The position numbers and the translations under genes are program-made. 64,000 nt of DNA, taken from positions 19,707 through 83,706 of the forward strand of contig MFYT01000107.1 in assembly GCA_001789205.1 (NCBI GenBank), written 5' to 3'. The DNA is from Candidatus Raymondbacteria bacterium RIFOXYA2_FULL_49_16 (GTDB lineage Bacteria > Fibrobacterota > OXYB2-FULL-49-7 > XYB2-FULL-49-35). Shown here in pieces: positions 27,657 to 36,888 of this stretch (position 1 is its first letter; each line of letters opens with the position of its first letter). A model generated the notes under the pieces. The model saw only the letters and a program-made list of their open reading frames with translations. It was not told the DNA's origin and did not search any database.

Positions 27657-27896
27657 ATGCTGGTACTAACACGGAAGTTAGGCGAATCCATACGCATCGG
27701 CGACGATATAAAAATAACGGTCGTTGAACTAGACGGCAGGCACGCAAAACTGGGGGTTGAAGCGCCAAAGCAGGTCATTGTGCACCGCGAGGAAGTATAC
27801 GAGCGCATCCAGGCCGAGAACAAGGCGGCCGCTTTGGTGCAGAAGGTCGATCTGCACGACATCGCCGAGATGTGGAAACAGAGGAAAACGAAATAG
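27657..27896 (+). CDS. csrA: Translational regulator CsrA
   Basis: 79 residues. An RNA-binding dimer that recognises GGA in hairpin loops and blocks ribosome binding. N-terminal [18 protein letters not shown] and central [15 protein letters not shown] are classic CsrA. The C-terminal helix is about 15 residues longer than in E. coli CsrA, as in FliW-regulated CsrA proteins. It begins 2 bp after fliW and ends before a strong terminator. Confidence 0.96.
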   Translation: MLVLTRKLGESIRIGDDIKITVVELDGRHAKLGVEAPKQVIVHREEVYERIQAENKAAALVQKVDLHDIAEMWKQRKTK

Positions 27897-27918
27897 ACCG
27901 TCCTATCAACCTACAATA

Positions 27919-27958
27919 AAAAAGCCCTGCGGGGAAAAACCTCCGCAGGGCTTTGTAT
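27919..27958 (+). terminator. Rho-independent terminator after csrA
   Basis: A 12-bp perfect stem (AAAGCCCTGCGG / CCGCAGGGCTTT) with a short A-rich loop, preceded by an A-run and followed by a modest T-rich tail. It lies between csrA and the convergent GDSL gene and may serve both directions. Confidence 0.85.
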
Positions 27959-27970
27959 TTATGCGCATGC

Positions 27971-29143
27971 TTATTTTTGCAAAATAATTTTCCTGAAATA
28001 CTGTTTGCCGCCTATTTTGACCCTGGCAATATAGACCCCCGATGGCAGTCCAGCGCCATTAAAAACAAAGCTGTAGTACGCGTTATCCCGGCGGCCATTC
28101 ACTGTATGTAAAAGATTTCCCTTTAAACTATATAGCTCAGCAGCAACAACGCTCTGATCATCAACAGTCCCATACACCGTTATCATGGTACTGGGATTGA
28201 ACGGGTTTGGGCGTACGTGTATTCCACTCTGTTCAGCCCGCATCCGGTCCTGCAGCCCCGATTCGAGCGGCTCTCCCCATACCACATAGCGGAAAATATC
28301 ATTGATTGCGATGAGCATCATATAGTTCCACGCGTTATAGAAAGATCCTCCCTCACCTCCCTGCAGGCAGGAATCAGAAAAAACCGCGCCGTTTGCTCCG
28401 CAGTTGTTGGAATGGGCCCAGTCAGAGAGCAGTCCTGTTCCGCCATGGTTCATGCACCATGTGTAGAGGTCAATAAAAGGGAGTCCCCGTTGTTCCGCGA
28501 GGATTTTGAGCTTGTTATTAAAGGGGATAAGTATCGTGTCCGCGTCATGGCCCGCTGTCCATGAAGGGTCGTCATCGTTGATGGGCGGTATGGATAAGAT
28601 GATGGGCATGACACCTACCGCGAGGAGTTTATTCAGAATGACGTTTATCTCCATTGTATCGGGCCAAGCGCACCATCCGCCGCAAACATTCACGTTGTTA
28701 GTGCCCGCCATGAGGGTTGCCACCATTGGCTTGTCCGCGGCCAGCATAGGATAAACCCATCCGTTAATCTCAAAGATTTTTGCGCCACCCTGATTGCCAT
28801 GCGCGCTGCCTTTGCAATTCTCCGGTGCAACCCAGTTGTTTTTTGCAAAGGTTGAATCTTTAAAAAACCGTATCGCCGCCTGGTTGGAAACCCCGGTTGG
28901 CGTGTGGGAAAAGGGCTCCCAGGTCCTGTTACCATAGGTATTGCTGTTACCGAGCAATGCGACCCGGTAGGTATTCCACCCCGGATTGAGCTGCCACTTT
29001 GCGTAGAGTCCTTTAAGAGTATCAATAATTGTCTGGTTAAAGACCGCGCAATAATCATCAATGTCTGTGCTGGAACCGCCGCGCAGGCCCTGTGCGTTTA
29101 TTAAAATAGTGAAACACAAGAAGAAGAGGACGATACGTTTCAT
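27971..29143 (-). CDS. Secreted GDSL/SGNH-family esterase with FlgD-like C-terminal tail
   Basis: 390 residues. After the signal peptide (MKRIVLFFLCFTILINAQ) comes an SGNH hydrolase fold. Block I reads LLGNSNTYG (Asn where GDSL has Asp), block III is MAGTNNVN and block V is SDWAHSN with the Asp-xx-His pair. The enzyme would hydrolyse ester bonds, plausibly acetyl groups on polysaccharide. From about residue 305, VRPNPFNPSTMITVYG and a final GVYIARVKIGG form the FlgD-Ig/sorting-like tail. AAAAGGAGA precedes the ATG. Confidence 0.8.
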   Translation of the reverse strand: MKRIVLFFLCFTILINAQGLRGGSSTDIDDYCAVFNQTIIDTLKGLYAKWQLNPGWNTYRVALLGNSNTYGNRTWEPFSHTPTGVSNQAAIRFFKDSTFAKNNWVAPENCKGSAHGNQGGAKIFEINGWVYPMLAADKPMVATLMAGTNNVNVCGGWCAWPDTMEINVILNKLLAVGVMPIILSIPPINDDDPSWTAGHDADTILIPFNNKLKILAEQRGLPFIDLYTWCMNHGGTGLLSDWAHSNNCGANGAVFSDSCLQGGEGGSFYNAWNYMMLIAINDIFRYVVWGEPLESGLQDRMRAEQSGIHVRPNPFNPSTMITVYGTVDDQSVVAAELYSLKGNLLHTVNGRRDNAYYSFVFNGAGLPSGVYIARVKIGGKQYFRKIILQK

Positions 29144-29157
29144 ACACTGTCTCCTTT

Positions 29158-30735
29158 TTATTTCATGAAGACCACGCGTGTGGACATGCTCTTTTCGCCC
29201 ACAGAGAGGCGGACGGCATAGGCGCCCGACGAGACTATTTTACCAGTATTGTCCCTGGCGTCCCACGCAACCGCATAACTTCCGGGAAAGGCCGTTCCAG
29301 CCTTTAGAGTACGCACTGTTGAACCGTCCGCTGAAATCACCGTAATGGTGAATCTTTTTCCCCAGTCGCTGTTTGCAACGCCGTACCTGACCACAGTGGA
29401 GGGATTGAAGGGATTGGGCGTGGCCGGGGAGAGGTAGCCCTGCTTAATAGGTCCGGTCTCACTTGGAAGATAGCTGATAGCGCTTGTATTGCCGAATTCA
29501 TCGGCCCCTATGTCTATTGTCCCGGTCCGGGCGGTGTTGTCCCAATCATCGGTTACCTGGGGAAGAGAAACACCTCTGTTTACCGGTCTGCATGTATCTG
29601 ACGAGAGGTGCAAATTGCCGGTCGCATTGTTCGGGAACCACCGGGAAACAACAGTGGCCAACGATCTGGTTAGAATGATGTTGTTCGACGTGTCGGGGGG
29701 GGTGGAATTGGTATTCGAGATTGTGCCGCTAAACAGGATGTTGTTGCGTATGTCCCCATCCGCATTGTTTCCCGTCGGCGTTGTTCCGTAGATTATCGAC
29801 CCATTGTTGTACGGGCTGTAGAGCGTATTGTTAAAGACGCGCACTTTTCTTGTCCAATAGAGCTCAACGGCATTGCCCACTCCTGGCACAATAAAATTGT
29901 TCAGGATATACGACGTATCGTGCGAAACGCTTGAGCTGGAATAGTTGCCAAAAGCAATGCTGCGATCGCAATTAATGAATGTATTGCGCATGGCCCATAC
30001 ATTCCGGCAGCCGTTCCACATGAAGATACCGGCCCGTCCTCCACCCGAAACACCCAGGATGTTTTTAAAATAGCTGTCGTGAATAACCCAGCTGTCCGCG
30101 CTCATGATATCAATACCGGCAATATAGTTTCCCATGTCGTCCTGCCCGTCGCAGGGCGTGCCGACACAGCGTGTCGCCTCTGGTATTTTAGTGTTTTCCA
30201 GATGGCAATATCTGAGGGTGCAATTCGGCGCATCGACAGTGACCGGGCCTTTGATGTCGCGTTCGCCGCAGTTTATGAATCTGACGTTGTGAAAGACGGT
30301 CCCGGCATTGCCAGCACCATTGTATTTTACACCATGGCAGCGCGATTCGGCGATGGTGATGTTCGCAAAGACCACATGATGGGCGCCGCCCTGCAGCCGG
30401 ATAAGGTCAAAATCGACACTATTATTGTTTTCAAAGCCATTGCCCTTAATAATGCAGTTTGTGGGGTCGCCTGATGCGCCGATGATCTTAATACCCGGTG
30501 AGTCGATGGATATTGTCGCTGTGTTGAAGTTGTAGAGGGTGTCTTTAGTAATCAGATAGGTCCGATTCGATGCCTGGCTCCGCAATGCCAGATAGAGACT
30601 CACAAAACTGGAACACCTGACCACGTTTGTCGTTGGAATGGGGTAGGGGGGCACTTCTTTTCCATCAGCCGTGGTATATGCCTGGGTGAAGAGAAAGGAA
30701 CCAAGCACGCAGGCGACACTTAGAATTGTTTTCAC
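29158..30735 (-). CDS. Secreted right-handed beta-helix protein with FlgD-like tail (copy A)
   Basis: 525 residues. After the signal peptide comes a long parallel beta-helix (residues about 60-400) with the core motif SRCHGVKYNGAGNAG, FINCGERDIKGP and AGIFMWNGCRNVWAMRNTFI. Pectate-lyase-like and NosD-like proteins have this fold; no lyase catalytic set is certain. The C-terminal PNPFNPSTVVRYG to GAYAVRL is the shared secretion-type tail. I use the GTG at 30735 because GGAG is 6 bp upstream; the ORF-track TTG directly abuts the Shine-Dalgarno sequence. It is a tandem paralogue of the next upstream gene. Confidence 0.8.
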   Translation of the reverse strand: MKTILSVACVLGSFLFTQAYTTADGKEVPPYPIPTTNVVRCSSFVSLYLALRSQASNRTYLITKDTLYNFNTATISIDSPGIKIIGASGDPTNCIIKGNGFENNNSVDFDLIRLQGGAHHVVFANITIAESRCHGVKYNGAGNAGTVFHNVRFINCGERDIKGPVTVDAPNCTLRYCHLENTKIPEATRCVGTPCDGQDDMGNYIAGIDIMSADSWVIHDSYFKNILGVSGGGRAGIFMWNGCRNVWAMRNTFINCDRSIAFGNYSSSSVSHDTSYILNNFIVPGVGNAVELYWTRKVRVFNNTLYSPYNNGSIIYGTTPTGNNADGDIRNNILFSGTISNTNSTPPDTSNNIILTRSLATVVSRWFPNNATGNLHLSSDTCRPVNRGVSLPQVTDDWDNTARTGTIDIGADEFGNTSAISYLPSETGPIKQGYLSPATPNPFNPSTVVRYGVANSDWGKRFTITVISADGSTVRTLKAGTAFPGSYAVAWDARDNTGKIVSSGAYAVRLSVGEKSMSTRVVFMK

Positions 30736-30752
30736 ACGCAACTCCTTTGCTG

Positions 30753-32297
30753 TTATTTCGCTAAAATTGCTTTAACCGTTTTATGATATTCGCCGGCATT
30801 AAGGTTGAACAGATAGGTTCCGCTCGAGGCTTTTTTTCCCGTATTGGTTGTACCATCCCAGACGGCTGAGTGGGTTCCAGCAGAAGTCTGGCCCTGTTTC
30901 AGCGTTTTCACAAGTTTACCGTCAGGCGTGGTGACCGTGAGCAGCAGTTCTTTGCCAATGCCCCGTGTGGGAATGCCATACCATACCGTTGTTGATGGGT
31001 TGAAGGGATTGGGCTGCGGGACCGCGAGAAATGGTTCGCCATTGGCAATGGCAGCGAAGTTCACTGCCGTAGCATTGTTCGATAATTCATCGGCGCCAAT
31101 GTCCGTGTGCCCGTCGCTACGGGGCAGGTTGTCCCAGTCTGAAGTGATCTCAGCCAAGGCAAGCCCGGTGTTTACCGCTGAGGCCGTGTCCGTCTTTAGA
31201 TGGAGTTTACCCTGGGCTTCATCGGCGAACCAGCGCGACACCACTGTTTTCAATGTCCGGGTAACCGCGATATTTCTTGAGGTGTCTGGCGTGGGCCCTT
31301 CAAGGAAAGCAAAACCCCCGAAAATGATGTTGTTTTTTATCTCGCACCCTTGTGTGCGTGCGCAGATAATGGGGCCATTACCCAGCGTCAGCGCGGTGAA
31401 CGAAGTGTTGTTATAGGCCTTGATATTGACCGCGTCAATCAATTCTATACCGCACGCAGTGCCGGGAATGATGAAATTGTTGCGTATAATACCGCCGGTG
31501 ACCGATGCTGTGGCGCCTGAAAGGTTGCCATACGAGATACTTTTATCACAACCGATGAACGTATTTCTTTCAGTGACCATGTTTACGTTCCCGTTCCAGA
31601 GAAATACAGCGGCGCGGCCTTGGCCATTTGGCCCCTTGATGTTCAGAAAGACATTGTCATGAATAACCCAGGAGTCGGCTGCCATAATGTCCATTGCCGC
31701 GATATAGTCGCCGCTGCTGTCTGTGGCACTGCTGCCGCACCTGATTGAGGGCGGAATAATGGTGTCCTCGAAGAGACAATACCGCACAGTGCAGCCGGGC
31801 GCGTTGAGCGTTGCCGGACCTTTTATCATGCGTTCACCTATGTTCAGGAAGTGGACATTGTGGAAGACCGTATGCGATGTGGCGCCGCTTTGGAATTTGA
31901 CCCCATGGCAGCGTGATTCGGTGATAGTCAGGTTAGCAAACGTAACATTGCTGCCGCCTACCATGCGGAACATGTCCTCCTCAACATCGACGCAGTTGTT
32001 CATGCCCTTTCCCACGATGACCGCGCCATTCGGGTCGTCGGTAATGCCACGTATTGAAAGGCCGCTCGCTGAAATGGACAATGGTTCGTAATTCGCGACA
32101 TTATAGACGCCATTCATGAGTACTATGGACCTGTTGGCGGTTTGTGTGAGGAGCGCCATACGGAATTGGATGGCTGTGGTGCAATAGACAACGTTTGATG
32201 GCGTTGGAAGCGGCGGAACGGTTTTACCATCGTAGTTTGCATAACCTTGGACGCAACAGGCGCAGCAGAGCATCGTGATAATGAGAATATGATACAC
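30753..32297 (-). CDS. Secreted right-handed beta-helix protein with FlgD-like tail (copy B)
   Basis: 514 residues, GTG start with AAGGAGG upstream. A signal peptide (ILIITMLCCACCVQGYA) is followed by a beta-helix that parallels copy A: SRCHGVKFQSGATSH, FLNIGERMIKGP, AADSWVIHDNVF and RAAVFLWNGNVNM. The C-terminal tail is PNPFNPSTTVWYG to GTYLFNLNAG. Both copies also share a start of the mature protein with YPIPT/LPTPSNVV and C(S/T)xxxxF. A polysaccharide-binding or -cleaving role is probable; no substrate can be named. Confidence 0.8.
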   Translation of the reverse strand: MYHILIITMLCCACCVQGYANYDGKTVPPLPTPSNVVYCTTAIQFRMALLTQTANRSIVLMNGVYNVANYEPLSISASGLSIRGITDDPNGAVIVGKGMNNCVDVEEDMFRMVGGSNVTFANLTITESRCHGVKFQSGATSHTVFHNVHFLNIGERMIKGPATLNAPGCTVRYCLFEDTIIPPSIRCGSSATDSSGDYIAAMDIMAADSWVIHDNVFLNIKGPNGQGRAAVFLWNGNVNMVTERNTFIGCDKSISYGNLSGATASVTGGIIRNNFIIPGTACGIELIDAVNIKAYNNTSFTALTLGNGPIICARTQGCEIKNNIIFGGFAFLEGPTPDTSRNIAVTRTLKTVVSRWFADEAQGKLHLKTDTASAVNTGLALAEITSDWDNLPRSDGHTDIGADELSNNATAVNFAAIANGEPFLAVPQPNPFNPSTTVWYGIPTRGIGKELLLTVTTPDGKLVKTLKQGQTSAGTHSAVWDGTTNTGKKASSGTYLFNLNAGEYHKTVKAILAK

Positions 32298-32617
32298 GAA
32301 ATACCTCCTTCTCGGTGAATGCTTATTTAATAAGAGTCATGTTTAGCTGTTTCATCATATATTTCTGCACTATAAAAAGCCGCGTAAGAAAACGAAGAAA
32401 ACAGGTAGGTTATGATAATGAAAATAAAAAAAAATACCGCAGTGAATCTTTTTACTAAACACATCCCCCCCCTATACGCATTAAGCGTTTATATCCACCC
32501 CTAACATGTAAAATTATATTATAAAGCAGATAATATCAAGCCTTAGTTTTAATCCGAAAATAAAAAAGCCGTGAAAATTTCACGGCTTTTTATAAAAACT
32601 TGTTGGCTACAACAATA
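32298..32617. other. AT-rich intergenic region
   Basis: 320 bp between two minus-strand secreted-protein genes. It contains the terminator of the upstream CBM9-like gene and an AGGAGG for copy B of the beta-helix genes. I see no ORF, repeat or clear -35/-10 pair. Confidence 0.6.
32563..32592 (-). terminator. Rho-independent terminator of the CBM9-like gene
   Basis: A perfect hairpin (AAAAAGCCGTGAAA / TTTCACGGCTTTTT) with almost no loop and T-runs on both strands. It lies 25 bp past the stop codon and could work in both directions. Confidence 0.85.
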
Positions 32618-33622
32618 TTACTTGGTATACGCCAATTTTGTATTGAATACGTTGCCTTTGGAGACAAGCTGGGCAATGTAGATGCCAGCGGCAACCGTGT
32701 TTCCACAAGCATCGGTGCCATTCCAGGCAACAGCGCCGCTGTTGTTGAGTCCTGTGAACGACTTGATCAGTTTCCCTTCGGAGGTATAGATATTGATGGA
32801 ACCCGTGCTTTTCATTGTGTAGCTGATGGTGGTTGCGGGATTAAAAGGATTTGGAGAAGCGGCAATGGCAGCTTCGGCCTGTGCAACCGCGGCATTTTCC
32901 ACCTTGGTGGGATTCTCGGGACGGATTTGAACAATGGGATAGTAGGCGGAATTGTCCCAGGGGTTGGTGACAGCGTCGTGCTTATCGCCAGTATAGGTTG
33001 CGCCAAGGCCCCAATAAACATGACCACCATCAGTGAGATCCTGGTCTTCTGTACCAACGCTCATGAGCGCGAAGGGAGGATTGGTGGGGTAAAAGCGGGG
33101 AATGGAAAGTAGGGGAATCTTGACCTCGTAAATGGGCAGGTCCTGGACCGTGACCGCTACAAGAGCGCCATCGGTAAGATAATCATAAGCCAGGGTGCGC
33201 GGATTTGAGTCAGCCAGAATGGGGGCGTTATAAATGTACATCCAGTCGTCTTTTGCGCCGAAACTTATTCTCATATTATCAACGTTTTGCCATCCATAGG
33301 CGTTTGAAAGCGGGTAATCGTCCGCGAGTACCTGCCAGCCTATATAAAGGTTATCCTGGTCGTGAGACATATACACTTTTGCATCGTAGTCCACGCCAAT
33401 GCCGGAGAAGGCGCTCATGTCTGTTCCTGAAATATAGTAAATCTGGTTCTCAGAGGTGAACGCGTTGGCTCGAACAACATAGGCTTCGTCCCAGTCCGCA
33501 AGACTGCCGTCGATAGTGGGAGCGTTTGCATTGTCAATGGCATACACCTTGACCGTGTCTTTCTGTCCGAATGCGAGAAAAACCACGCACAAGACAAATA
33601 CCGTACTCAGAATCTTTTTCAT
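32618..33622 (-). CDS. Secreted CBM9/DOMON-like protein with FlgD-like tail
   Basis: 334 residues. After the signal peptide (ILSTVFVLCVVFLAFGQ), the signature PTIDGSLADWDEAY and later DAKVYMSHDQDNLYIGWQV are typical of CBM9-type carbohydrate-binding beta-sandwiches. The domain covers about residues 30-240. The tail begins ASPNPFNPATTISYT and ends GIYIAQLV. A strong AAGGAGGG precedes the ATG, and a terminator follows, so it is probably monocistronic and well expressed. No catalytic motif is seen; cell-surface carbohydrate binding is the best guess. Confidence 0.82.
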   Translation of the reverse strand: MKKILSTVFVLCVVFLAFGQKDTVKVYAIDNANAPTIDGSLADWDEAYVVRANAFTSENQIYYISGTDMSAFSGIGVDYDAKVYMSHDQDNLYIGWQVLADDYPLSNAYGWQNVDNMRISFGAKDDWMYIYNAPILADSNPRTLAYDYLTDGALVAVTVQDLPIYEVKIPLLSIPRFYPTNPPFALMSVGTEDQDLTDGGHVYWGLGATYTGDKHDAVTNPWDNSAYYPIVQIRPENPTKVENAAVAQAEAAIAASPNPFNPATTISYTMKSTGSINIYTSEGKLIKSFTGLNNSGAVAWNGTDACGNTVAAGIYIAQLVSKGNVFNTKLAYTK

Positions 33623-33801
33623 ACCTATCCCTCCTTTTTAAATGTTTTGGTATGGTTTATGATAATTTTTTCAAATTATATTTATTTAATATATATAAAG
33701 GTCGAAGTAAAGTCAAATAATTTGTTTAATCGATAAATAAGGGTTTTTTTAGGGGCAATTCTTTACTTGTTTGGTTTATAATAATTATTTTTTTTACAAT
33801 T

Positions 33802-34902
33802 ATGAAAGTACCTTTGCTCGATCTGAAGGCCCAGTACAACTCCATTAAAACGGACCTTGATAGGGCTCTCTTGGCTGTTGTTGAATCGCAGGTGTTTATC
33901 AATGGACCGGTTGTCGAGGAGTTTGAACGGGCCATTGCCCAATACTTGAACGCAAAGTACGCGGTAGGCCTCTCCAGCGGCACTGATGCGCTTGTTATCG
34001 CGCTCATGGCCCTTGATATCAAGCCTGGTGACGAAGTTATTACCACCACGTATACATTTTTTGCGACAGCGGGTTCCATTGCGCGGCTTGGCGCAAAACC
34101 GGTATTTGTCGATATTTGCCATGATACTTTTAATATCGACCCAACTCAGATTGAGGCAAAGATTTCCCCAAAGACAAAAGCCATTATCCCGGTCCATCTT
34201 TTTGGGCAGCCGGCGGACATGGATCCCATACTCGCATTGGCGAAAAAACACGGGCTTGCGGTCATTGAAGACGGCGCCCAGGCCATAGGCGCCAAGTACA
34301 AGGGGCAATGCGCCTGCACTTTTGGCCAGATAGGCACATTGTCGTTTTTTCCATCAAAAAACCTCGGCGGATTGGGTGATGGCGGCATGGCGACCACCAA
34401 TTCAGACGAACTATACAACAAACTGAAAATGCTCCGCAACCACGGCGCGCATCCGAAATATTATCATAAGATAATCGGCGGCAATTTCCGTCTCGATGCG
34501 CTGCAGGCCGCGGGGCTCAAGGTCAAACTTCCCTATCTTGATAGATGGAGCGAGGCGCGGCGGAACAATGCGCGCTTCTACGACCGGGCTTTTTCCGGCT
34601 CGCTTGTTGTCACACCGGTCATCCATGCCTCTAATACCTCAATTTACAACCAGTACTGCGTCCGTGTCGAAAAGCGCGATGAGCTCCTGGCCTTTCTCAA
34701 GGAAAAGGGCGTTGGGTCAGAGGTGTATTACCCGGTGCCCATGCACCTGCAGGAGTGTTTCGCCTATCTGGGACACGGGAAAGGTGATTTTCCCATTGCT
34801 GAAGAAGCGGCGGACCATACATGCGCGCTGCCCATCTATCCCGAGCTCTCCCAGGAGCAGAAGGAATATGTTGCCGCCACTATCCTTTCATTTTATAAAT
34901 AG
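33802..34902 (+). CDS. DegT/DnrJ/EryC1-family nucleotide-sugar aminotransferase
   Basis: 366 residues. A PLP-dependent enzyme that adds an amino group to a keto-sugar nucleotide. Typical elements are GLSSGTDALVIAL, VHLFGQPADMDPI, VIEDGAQAIGA and the Schiff-base Lys186 in SFFPSKNLGGLGDGG. It is first in a run of five plus-strand genes for sugar precursors. The ATG has no Shine-Dalgarno sequence; a TATAAT lies 19 bp upstream. The sugar product (WecE-, FdtB- or WbpE-type) cannot be told from sequence. Confidence 0.9.
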   Translation: MKVPLLDLKAQYNSIKTDLDRALLAVVESQVFINGPVVEEFERAIAQYLNAKYAVGLSSGTDALVIALMALDIKPGDEVITTTYTFFATAGSIARLGAKPVFVDICHDTFNIDPTQIEAKISPKTKAIIPVHLFGQPADMDPILALAKKHGLAVIEDGAQAIGAKYKGQCACTFGQIGTLSFFPSKNLGGLGDGGMATTNSDELYNKLKMLRNHGAHPKYYHKIIGGNFRLDALQAAGLKVKLPYLDRWSEARRNNARFYDRAFSGSLVVTPVIHASNTSIYNQYCVRVEKRDELLAFLKEKGVGSEVYYPVPMHLQECFAYLGHGKGDFPIAEEAADHTCALPIYPELSQEQKEYVAATILSFYK

Positions 34903-35793
34903 ATGAAATCTATCCGCAGCCTCTTAGCATCTTTTCGCATTGACCAGTGGCTCAAGAACGTCTTTGTACTGGCGCCGCTCGCTTTTTCAAAGCATCTTTT
35001 CAATCCCGGGTATGCGGTTCCCGCGGTTGTGTACGCCCTTCTGTTCTGTTTTGTGTCGTCCGCGATCTATGTTTTCAACGATTTTATAGACAGGGAGCGG
35101 GACAGGCTGCATCCTGGCAAGAAGGACAGGCCCCTCGCCGCGGGAGACCTGCCTGTCGTCCTGGCGCTATTCACGGCTTTTGTCATGGGCGCGGGCGGAC
35201 TTGCGGCAAGCTTTCTGCTTTCTAGATCAGCGGGGTTTGTTCTCGTGCTGTATATTGTAAACAATATACTCTATTCACTTTTCCTGAAAAGGGTCGCAAT
35301 ACTCGATGTCATGCTCATTGCGGCCGGTTTTGTACTCCGTGTTCTTGGCGGCGCGTATGTCATTGAGGTAGAAGCGTCGGTCTGGCTCATGCTGTGCACC
35401 TTCCTGGTCTCTCTGTACCTTGGTTTCTGTAAAAGGAGGCAGGAACTTGTGGTGCTTGCGGGCAACGAGACAGAGCACCGGATATCCCTTAGCAGTTATA
35501 CCGTTGATTTTTGCGACCATATGATCGCTGTTGTGTCCGCGTGCACGGTCATGTCTTACGCGCTGTACACGGTCGCGGATGAGACCGTGCTTAAATTTGG
35601 CACCAGCAACCTTGTTTTTTCATTACCGTTCGTCTTATACGGCGTGTTCAGGTACAAATACCATATAACGGTGTTTTCGATACACAAAAATACGTCGCAG
35701 ATTTTCCTGTCCGATAAATCACTTATAGTCAATGTTTTTCTTTGGCTGCTCACCGTGCTGGCCCTCATTTATCGGGCCCAGGGGACCTTGTGA
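34903..35793 (+). CDS. UbiA-family prenyltransferase, decaprenyl-phosphate phosphoribosyltransferase-like
   Basis: 296 residues with about eight TM helices. The Asp-rich motif NDFIDRERDRLHPGKKDRPLAAG is the UbiA active site. The N-terminus RIDQWLKNVFVLAPL resembles the DPPR-synthase subgroup (Rv3806c type), which transfers 5-phosphoribose to a polyprenyl phosphate. In an exopolysaccharide locus this suggests making a lipid-linked pentofuranose donor, rather than quinone or heme synthesis. The epimerase genes that usually accompany Rv3806c (DprE1/DprE2) are not seen. It begins directly after the DegT stop. Confidence 0.82.
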   Translation: MKSIRSLLASFRIDQWLKNVFVLAPLAFSKHLFNPGYAVPAVVYALLFCFVSSAIYVFNDFIDRERDRLHPGKKDRPLAAGDLPVVLALFTAFVMGAGGLAASFLLSRSAGFVLVLYIVNNILYSLFLKRVAILDVMLIAAGFVLRVLGGAYVIEVEASVWLMLCTFLVSLYLGFCKRRQELVVLAGNETEHRISLSSYTVDFCDHMIAVVSACTVMSYALYTVADETVLKFGTSNLVFSLPFVLYGVFRYKYHITVFSIHKNTSQIFLSDKSLIVNVFLWLLTVLALIYRAQGTL

Positions 35794-36878
35794 TCGAGAA
35801 ACCGATTGTCGCGGTCCTCAAGACAAGGCCGGAAACTGTCATTGACGATTATAAGAGACTTATGCAGATGGCTGGTCTCGAGAAAGCGCTTGACCGTTCA
35901 TCTCCTGTCATACTGAAAAACAACATATCGTGGCACCTGTTCTATCCTGCTGCAAACACCACCCCTTGGCAGCTTGAGGCGGTTATTCAATACCTTTTTG
36001 ACCTTGGCTTTCATGATGTTTCGGTCGTGCAAAACGAGACTGTAGTCACTAACGCGTTTATTGGCGAGAAATTGAACAGGTATACGGGCTTGTACCAGAA
36101 ATACGGGGTCAAGGTATTGTACAATTTCCGTGAAAGCGACATGCGGTGGGAAACCTATACGCCCAAGGCCGATATGCTCGCGCTCAACCGGATATTTCCC
36201 AGCGGGATCAAAGTGCCGGGATATTTTTTCGGGAAAAACATTGTCCACCTTCCCACAATGAAGTGCCATATTTACACGGAAATGACGGGTGCGATGAAGA
36301 ACGCTTTTGGCGGTTTACTCGACCGCAGGCGTCATTATTGCCATTCGCGCATTCACGAAGTGTTAACCGACCTTCTGGCGATACAGAAGGAGATTCATAC
36401 CGGCATTTTCGCGGTTGTCGACGGCACCACCGCCGGTGATGGACCAGGACCCAGGACTATGCGGCCTGTTGTAAAGAATTACATTCTGGCGGGCGCGGAC
36501 CAGGTCGCGGTTGACGCGGTCAGTGCCCGCATGCTTGGTTTCGATCCTCTGGAACAAATCAAATGCATCAGGCTCGCCCACGAGGAAGGGTTGGGGTGCG
36601 GTGATTTCGCCGCTATTGATGTCCGGGGGGAACAGATCGATAACGTTAATTTCGGTTTCAAGAGCGGTGACAATATGGCGAGCAGGGCGGGCGACCTTTT
36701 CTGGTTTGGACCGCTTGCGTATCTCCAGCGCCTTGTTTTTCATACGCCCATCGTATATGCATTCATAATGGCCTCGGCCTTGTACCACGATCGTTTCTGG
36801 TACCCTATCATAGGAAAAAGAACGGTCAAGGCATGGCTGACCGGTACCGAGTGGGGAAAACTGTTTCAAACGTATTGA
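35790..36878 (+). CDS. DUF362 domain-containing protein
   Basis: 362 residues. GTG start overlapping the UbiA stop by GTGA. The DUF362 pattern is visible in [36 protein letters not shown] and [13 protein letters not shown], plus [17 protein letters not shown]. Many DUF362 proteins carry a ferredoxin-like 4Fe-4S domain; this one has no such CxxCxxC cluster. The reaction is unknown. Its location between a prenyltransferase and a UDP-xylose synthase suggests a role in the same sugar pathway. Confidence 0.85.
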   Translation: MIEKPIVAVLKTRPETVIDDYKRLMQMAGLEKALDRSSPVILKNNISWHLFYPAANTTPWQLEAVIQYLFDLGFHDVSVVQNETVVTNAFIGEKLNRYTGLYQKYGVKVLYNFRESDMRWETYTPKADMLALNRIFPSGIKVPGYFFGKNIVHLPTMKCHIYTEMTGAMKNAFGGLLDRRRHYCHSRIHEVLTDLLAIQKEIHTGIFAVVDGTTAGDGPGPRTMRPVVKNYILAGADQVAVDAVSARMLGFDPLEQIKCIRLAHEEGLGCGDFAAIDVRGEQIDNVNFGFKSGDNMASRAGDLFWFGPLAYLQRLVFHTPIVYAFIMASALYHDRFWYPIIGKRTVKAWLTGTEWGKLFQTY

Positions 36879-36888
36879 AGGAGAACAT

